From assembly GCA_030447955.1 (NCBI GenBank), contig JAUJNY010000001.1:447393-511392 (forward strand): DNA of 64,000 nucleotides. Direction: 5' to 3'. The position numbers were made by a program, and so were the translations under genes. Shown here in pieces: positions 59,236 through 64,000 of the stretch. Position 1 is the first letter of the stretch; each line of letters starts with the position of its first letter. This DNA is from Jiangellales bacterium (lineage in GTDB: Bacteria; Actinomycetota; Actinomycetes; Jiangellales; Jiangellaceae). The notes under the pieces are model-generated. The model saw only the letters and a list, made by a program, of their open reading frames with translations, did no database searches and was not told the DNA's origin.

Positions 59236-60657
59236 GGCGCGCCCACCTGGTTGCGGACGTGCGTACGGCCGAGGCCGTCCTGGCGGGCACGCTGCCATCC
59301 GGCACCCTCATGCAGCGTGCGGCGGCCGGGCTCGCGCGGCACTGCGGCCGGCTGCTGGACCGGACGTACGGCGCGCGGGTCGTGCTCCTCGTGGGTGCGG
59401 GCCACAACGGTGGGGACGCGCTGTACGCGGGGGCGCGGCTGGCCGGCCGCGGGGCTCGGGTGATCGCCGTACCGCTGCTGGCGGACCAGGTGCACCCCGG
59501 CGGGGTCGCGGCGCTGCGCGCTGCCGGCGGCCGACTGGCGCCGGACGCGCGCGCGCTGCTCGCCTCGACCGACCTCGTCCTCGACGGCCTCGTCGGGATC
59601 GGTGGCCGGCCGGGGCTGTCCGGGGCCGCGACGCAGCTGAACACCGACCTTGCCGGGCTGAGCGCCCCGGTCGTAGCGGTGGACCTGCCCAGCGGTGTCG
59701 ACTCCGACACGGGAGAGACGCCCGGCCCGCACGTCCGCGCCAGCTCCACGGTGACCTTCGGCACGCACAAGGTCGGGCTGCTGGCCGACCCGGGAGCGGG
59801 TGCCGCAGCCGCGGTTAGCCTCGTCGACATCGGCCTGGCGCCGCACCTACCGGCGCGGGCGGAGGTCGAGGCTCTCGAGGACGCGGACGTACAGCCGGCT
59901 GCTGCCGCCGCCGGGACGGGAGGCGCACAAGTACTCGCGCGGCGTGGTGGGCGTCGTCGCCGGCTCCGCGGCCTACACCGGGGCGGCGGTCCTCGCCACC
60001 GGCGGTGCGGTGCACGGTGGGGCCGGCATGGTCCGGTTTCTGCCCGTGTTCCCGCCGGGCCCGCTGGAGCAGTTGGTCCGCGAGCGCTGGCCCGAGGTAG
60101 TCGTCGGTGACGGTCGGGTCCAGGCGTGGGCCGTCGGCTCGGGCATCGGCAACGACCCGGCGCGTGCGGAGCACGCCGCCCGACTGCTGGCCGCGGGGGT
60201 TCCGCTGGTCGCCGACGCGGACGCGCTGCGGCTACTGCCGCAGCACCTGCCGGGCCCAGCCCTGTTGACTCCGCACGCCGGCGAGCTCGCCAGGATGCTG
60301 GGCGTCGAGCGCGCGGACGTCGAGGCCGGCCCGCTGCGCCATGCACGTACCGCCGCCGTCCGCTGGCAGGCGACGGTGCTGCTCAAGGGCCCGGTCTCCC
60401 TCGTCGTCGACCCGGACGGACGGGCCCGCGCCAACCCGACCGGCACACCCTGGCTGGCCACCGCGGGGAGCGGTGACGTGCTGGCCGGGCTCGCCGCCGC
60501 CCTGCTGGCCAGCGGGCTGTCCCCGCTCGACGCTGGCAGCGTCGCGGCGTACGTCCACGGAGTCGCCGGTTCGCTCGCTGCGCGGCGGGTCGGAGCACCG
60601 TCCGCGCAGCACGTGATGGACTCCCTCCCGGAGGCGTTGTTGGTGCTGCGCGGGTGA
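59232..60657 (+). CDS. nnr: Bifunctional NAD(P)H-hydrate epimerase/dehydratase (frameshifted)
   Basis: Repairs hydrated NAD(P)H: the N-domain epimerises it ([13 protein letters not shown]) and the C-domain dehydrates it with ADP or ATP ([29 protein letters not shown]). The frame changes by +1 near 59890: it reads ALEDADV, and [17 protein letters not shown] continues one frame over; dropping one base there restores a single protein of about 475 residues. GTG start overlapping acpS. A sequence error is likely, though two separate polypeptides cannot be excluded. Confidence 0.88.
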
Positions 60658-60735
60658 GCGGCCGGCGACGCCGTGGCCCTCGGCGGCCATCGCGACACCC
60701 GTTGCGGTGCGACAGCCGGGCACCCGTCGCTGCGC

Positions 60736-60741
60736 GACAAT
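60736..60741 (+). promoter_or_regulatory. -10 box for alr (leaderless)
   Basis: GACAAT lies 6 nt before the alr ATG at 60748, so the transcript should begin at the start codon. Imperfect direct repeats (60690-60740) overlap the promoter region. No -35 is convincing. Confidence 0.5.
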
Positions 60742-60747
60742 CGGGGC

Positions 60748-61912
60748 ATGACCGCCACCCCGGTGCCGCACGCGGAGGTACGTGTCGACCTCGGCGCGGT
60801 CCGGGACAACGTGGCGGCGTTGCGGGCGCGGGCCGCCGGCGCGGAGCTGATGGCGGTCGTCAAGGGTGACGCGTACGGCCACGGGCTGGTGCCCTGCGGG
60901 CGGGCGGCGCGCGCCGGCGGCGCAGTGGCTCGGCACCGCTGTGCTGCAGGAAGCGCTGCTGTTGCGTGCCGCGGGGGTCGATGGCCGCATCCTCGCCTGG
61001 CTCGCGGCGCCGGGAGGCGCTGGGCCGACGCCATCACCGCCGAGGTCGACGTTGCCGCCTACGCGGCGTGGACGCTGCCCGAGATCGCCGCCGCGGCTCG
61101 GGAGGTGGGCCGCCCGGCGCGTCTGCACCTCAAGGTGGACACCGGCCTCGGGCGCGGCGGCGCGCACCCCGCGGACTGGGCCGAGCTGGTCGACGCCGCG
61201 CTGGCGGCACAGGCCGACGGCACCGTCGAGGTCGTCGGGGTGTGGTCACATCTGGCCTGGGCCGACGCCCCCGGCCATCCCACGATCGCCGCGCAGGTCA
61301 AGGTCTTCCGGGAGGCGTTGGACGCCGCACAGGCGCGCGGGCTGCGTCCCCGGGCTGCGTCACCTGGCCAACTCCGCCGCCACGCTGATGCTCCCGGAGA
61401 CGCACTTCGACCTGGTACGGCCGGGGCTTGCGGTCTACGGCCTCTCGCCGGTCCCCGACCTCGCCGGACCGAGCGAGCTTGGGCTGCGCCCCGCGATGCG
61501 CGTCTCGGCCCGCCTTGCCCTGGTCAAGCGGGTCCCGGCCGGTCACGGAGTGTCGTACGGGCACGAGTACGTCACCGAGCGGGAGACGAGCCTCGGTCTA
61601 CTGCCGCTGGGCTACGCCGACGGCGTGCCCCGCCACGCCGGGGGCACGGGCCCGGTGCTAGCCGCCGGGCGGGTGCGTCCGGTGGCGGGGCGGGTGTGCA
61701 TGGACCAGGTCGTGCTCGACCTCGGGGACGATCCCGCCCGAGCCGGCGACGAGGCGGTGCTCTTCGGCGACGCCGCGGCGGGGGAGCCGACCGCGCAGGA
61801 GTGGGCCGAGGCTGCCGGGACCATCTCCTACGAGGTCGTCACGAGGATCGCGCCGCGGCTGCCGCGCACGTACATCGGTGATTCAGCCGCGGGCGGGCAG
61901 CTCCGCAGGTGA
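60748..61912 (+). CDS. alr: Alanine racemase (three frameshifts)
   Basis: Makes D-alanine for peptidoglycan with PLP. The PLP-lysine motif VVKGDAYGHG is near residues 35-44, and the Tyr base is in HGVSYGHEY. The protein is split over frames: it breaks in GC-repeat sequence near 60915, again near 61015 (LAWLAAPG then RWADAITAEVD), and near 61350 in a C/G run (ARGLRP then LRHLANSAA). Repaired it is about 388 residues, a normal length. D-alanine is essential, so three indels in 450 bp suggest poor consensus here, or a true pseudogene if another racemase exists. Confidence 0.85.
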
Positions 61913-61940
61913 GCCGGTCAGGCGTACGGAGGACGCCGCG

Positions 61941-62534
61941 ATGAGCGTGCTGCCGGCGCGGGATGCGTCGCTCGCCGCCAGCTGGGAAGGACTCGCTGGG
62001 GTGGCTCGCGGCTGCACCGTCTGCGCCGAGCTCGCCGCCACGCGCACCCAGGTCGTGCCGGGCAGCTGCCCGGAGGGTGCCGATGTGCTGTTGGTGGGGG
62101 AGGCGCCCGGAGCCGAGGAGGACGCTGCGGGCGTGCCGTTCGTCGGCAGGTCCGGCCGGCTCCTCGACGAGCTCCTCGCCGCAGCCGGCCTGCCCCGGGA
62201 CCGGGTGGCGGTCGCGAACGTGCTCAAGTGCCGGCCGCCGCGCAACCGCACCCCGCACCGGTCGGAGGTGGAGGCCTGCCGGCCCTGGCTGCAGCGACAG
62301 GTGGAGCTCGCCGACCCGGTCGTCCTCGTCACCCTCGGCGGGACCGCTTTGCAGTGGGCGTACGGCCGCACGGCCCGGATCGCGGCGCTGCGCGGGCAGG
62401 TCCAGCGCTACGCCGGCCGTCCGCTCGTGGTGACCTACCACCCCTCCGCGGCCATCCGGTACGGGCCGCGGGGAGCGCCGCTGGCGGCGCTGCGCGAGGA
62501 CCTCGCGACCGTGGCGGCCCTGGTGCGGCATTGA
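61941..62534 (+). CDS. Uracil-DNA glycosylase, family 4 (iron-sulfur)
   Basis: A 197-residue family 4 uracil-DNA glycosylase that removes uracil from DNA. The iron-sulfur Cys are in CTVC near residues 25-28 and two further Cys in LKCRPP and EACRPW. The active-site motif is GEAPGAEED, and HPSA is the second motif. ATG at 61941; the frame is open further upstream but unconserved. The stop overlaps tsaE by 4 nt. Confidence 0.9.
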   Translation: MSVLPARDASLAASWEGLAGVARGCTVCAELAATRTQVVPGSCPEGADVLLVGEAPGAEEDAAGVPFVGRSGRLLDELLAAAGLPRDRVAVANVLKCRPPRNRTPHRSEVEACRPWLQRQVELADPVVLVTLGGTALQWAYGRTARIAALRGQVQRYAGRPLVVTYHPSAAIRYGPRGAPLAALREDLATVAALVRH

Positions 62535-63007
62535 CCGCCGGCGAGGGGGCTCACACGTTCGAGGTGCCGACCGCCGTCCGGATGCAGGCGCTCGGCCGCC
62601 GGATCGCCGCCCGGCTGCGGGCGGGGGACCTCGTCCTGCTCAGCGGTGACCTGGGTGCTGGCAAGACGACGCTGACCCAGGGCGTCGCCGCCGGGCTCGA
62701 CGTCCGCGGGCCGGTGACGTCTCCCACCTTCGTCATCGCGCGGCTGCACCCGTCGCTGCGGGGAGGACCTCCGCTGGTGCACGTCGACGCCTACCGGCTC
62801 GGTGGGCCTGCGGAGCTCGACGACCTCGACCTCCCCCTGCAGGAGGGGGTCACGGTGGTGGAGTGGGGCGGCGGCATCGCCGAGGGGCTCTCGCCCGACC
62901 GGCTGGAGGTGAGCATCCGGCGCCGGCCGGCCGACGAGCGGCGCACCGTGACGGTAGTCGGGCTGGGTCGGCGCTGGCAGGGCTGGCGTCTCATTACCTC
63001 TGCTTGA
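62531..63007 (+). CDS. tsaE: tRNA t6A biosynthesis ATPase TsaE
   Basis: A 158-residue ATPase that with TsaB and TsaD makes N6-threonylcarbamoyl-adenosine at tRNA position 37. P-loop GDLGAGKTT near residues 39-47, then TSPTFVIARL and HVDAYRLGG. The TTG start overlaps the glycosylase stop by 4 nt. In actinobacteria tsaE follows alr and precedes tsaB and tsaD; here a sulfotransferase-like gene follows instead, so tsaB is not next in line. Confidence 0.92.
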   Translation: MTAGEGAHTFEVPTAVRMQALGRRIAARLRAGDLVLLSGDLGAGKTTLTQGVAAGLDVRGPVTSPTFVIARLHPSLRGGPPLVHVDAYRLGGPAELDDLDLPLQEGVTVVEWGGGIAEGLSPDRLEVSIRRRPADERRTVTVVGLGRRWQGWRLITSA

Positions 63008-63087
63008 CGCCGGTCGCGCCTCTGTCGCCTGAGCCCGCTGCTAGCGTGCGTACGGCGCTGACGCCGTGTCGAGAGGTCGGCCGAACC

Positions 63088-64000
63088 ATGACTCGGGTCG
63101 AGGACGGGGACGCGCAGTCTCCGGGCCGCCGGGGACAACGCGACGGGCAGCCGAGGGTCTACTTGCACATCGGCGCGTACAAGACCGGCACGACCTACCT
63201 GCAAAGCGTCTTGTGGGCTAGCCGGGAGCGGCTCGCCGCGCGCGGCGTCCTGGTCCCGGGGGAGGGGCCGGGCAGCCAGTCGGTCGCAGTCGGCGACCTG
63301 CTGGGGCTGAGTCTGCGAGGGACCCGAGAGTCCCGCTTCACCGGCGCCTGGGACGACCTCGCTGCGTCCGTACGCAGCTGGTCCGGTCATACCTCGGTCG
63401 TGTCCATGGAACGGCTGAGCCTTGCGACCAAGCGTCAGGCCCGACGGGCGGTCCGGTCGCTGCGGCCCGCCGACGCCCACGTCGTTATCACGGCTCGAGA
63501 CCTGGCCCGCTCGATTCCGGCGTCCTGGCAGGAGGCGCTGAAGGCCGACCTGCGCTGGTCGTGGGAGGAGTTCGTCCAGGCGGTGCGTGACCCTGCCGCC
63601 CTCGCCCGGGCGCCGGCCCGGTGGTTCTGGATGCGACAGGAGCTGCTGGCCATCCTCGACACGTGGGAGACCGTGGTCCCCCGCGGCCACATCCACCTGG
63701 TGACCGTCCCACCGCCGGGATCCGCGCCGGCTCTGCTGCTGGAGCGGTTCGCCGCCGTGGTGGGAGTCGACGTTCGTGACCTCGAGGCGGAACAACCGCG
63801 CGAGAACGCGTCCCTCGGTGTTGCGGAGGCAGAGGTACTGCGGCGCCTCAACGAGGCGCTCGAAGGGCGACTCAACCAGCGGCAGTACGACCGCGCCGTC
63901 AAGGCTGGCGTGGTACGCGCCATGGCCGGCCGTGGCCAGTCGGCACGGATGCAGCTGCCCGAGCAGGACCTTGCGTGGGTCAGCGAACGCGCCCGTTCGA
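63088..64000 (+). CDS. Sulfotransferase-like protein (3' end cut by window)
   Basis: An open frame from ATG 63088 to the end of the window, 304 codons without a stop. The N-terminal motif YLHIGAYKTGTTYLQ, near residues 27-41, is the 5'-phosphosulfate-binding loop of PAPS-dependent sulfotransferases. A later VITARDLARSIPASW resembles the 3'-phosphate loop. It may sulfate a surface sugar or lipid. It lies 80 bp after tsaE, a position where tsaB is usual. The acceptor is unknown. Confidence 0.75.
   Translation, partial: MTRVEDGDAQSPGRRGQRDGQPRVYLHIGAYKTGTTYLQSVLWASRERLAARGVLVPGEGPGSQSVAVGDLLGLSLRGTRESRFTGAWDDLAASVRSWSGHTSVVSMERLSLATKRQARRAVRSLRPADAHVVITARDLARSIPASWQEALKADLRWSWEEFVQAVRDPAALARAPARWFWMRQELLAILDTWETVVPRGHIHLVTVPPPGSAPALLLERFAAVVGVDVRDLEAEQPRENASLGVAEAEVLRRLNEALEGRLNQRQYDRAVKAGVVRAMAGRGQSARMQLPEQDLAWVSERARS

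Noticed and set aside
60900..61360. Programmed frameshifting in alr
   Set aside because: Three shifts in both directions, with no slippery heptamer or stem, fit sequence errors better.

Overview
The window is 64 kb of very GC-rich DNA from an actinomycete (Actinomycetota). The gene order hadB-murB-add-aminotransferase-tRNA-Trp-secE-nusG-rplKA-rplJL-rpoBC-rpsL-rpsG-fusA-tuf, followed by the S10/spc/alpha ribosomal cluster, rplM-rpsI-glmM and glmS-acpS-nnr-alr-tsaE, is a conserved actinobacterial backbone. GTG and TTG starts, many 1-4 nt stop/start overlaps, TANNNT -10 boxes and a short adenylate kinase agree with this. I cannot name the genus.

Layout. 1-4.0 kb: cell-wall and metabolic genes (HadB-like dehydratase, MurB, and leftward adenosine deaminase and aminotransferase). 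4.07-9.08 kb: tRNA-Trp, secE, nusG, L11, L1, a lipoprotein, then L10 and L7/L12 behind an L10-type leader. 9.1-16.7 kb: rpoB and rpoC. 16.97-21.3 kb: rpsL, rpsG, fusA, tuf. 21.7-39.9 kb: S10-spc-alpha genes with secY, adk, map, infA, rpoA, truA and an RsmC-like methyltransferase. 39.9-45.0 kb: accessory island 1 (ECF sigma factor with membrane partner, ABC-F ATPase, a frameshifted AbiEi/DUF559-like gene, palindromes, G-rich repeats). 45.1-47.6 kb: rplM, rpsI, glmM. 47.6-55.9 kb: accessory island 2. 55.9-63.0 kb: coaA, glmS, acpS, nnr, alr, uracil-DNA glycosylase, tsaE. From 63.1 kb: a sulfotransferase-like gene cut by the window end.

The most interesting part is island 2, between glmM and coaA. 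A leftward four-gene operon with 4-nt overlaps encodes a single-domain response regulator, a membrane protein with an extracellular sensor-like domain plus HAMP but no output domain, and CapB and CapC, the core of a poly-gamma-glutamate-type polymer synthase. A rightward GAF-PAS-PAS histidine kinase, CheY-like regulator and Hpt protein converge on it, and a membrane-anchored extracytoplasmic protein of unknown function diverges from it. I infer a signal-controlled, surface polyglutamate-like polymer system; no CapA is present.

A 40-bp palindrome occurs three times in the window (473, 43711, 44811), and two copies bracket the AbiEi/DUF559-like gene. At 40.0-40.17 kb a run of palindromes lies before the sigma factor gene.

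Caution: single-base indels interrupt rpoB, tuf, nnr, alr (three) and the AbiEi/DUF559-like gene, and the end of tuf is degraded. Several are essential genes and several breaks are in G or C runs, so draft-sequence error is the likeliest cause. True gene decay is more likely for the response-regulator remnant at 54.9 kb and the internally deleted acetyltransferase at 55.2-55.9 kb.
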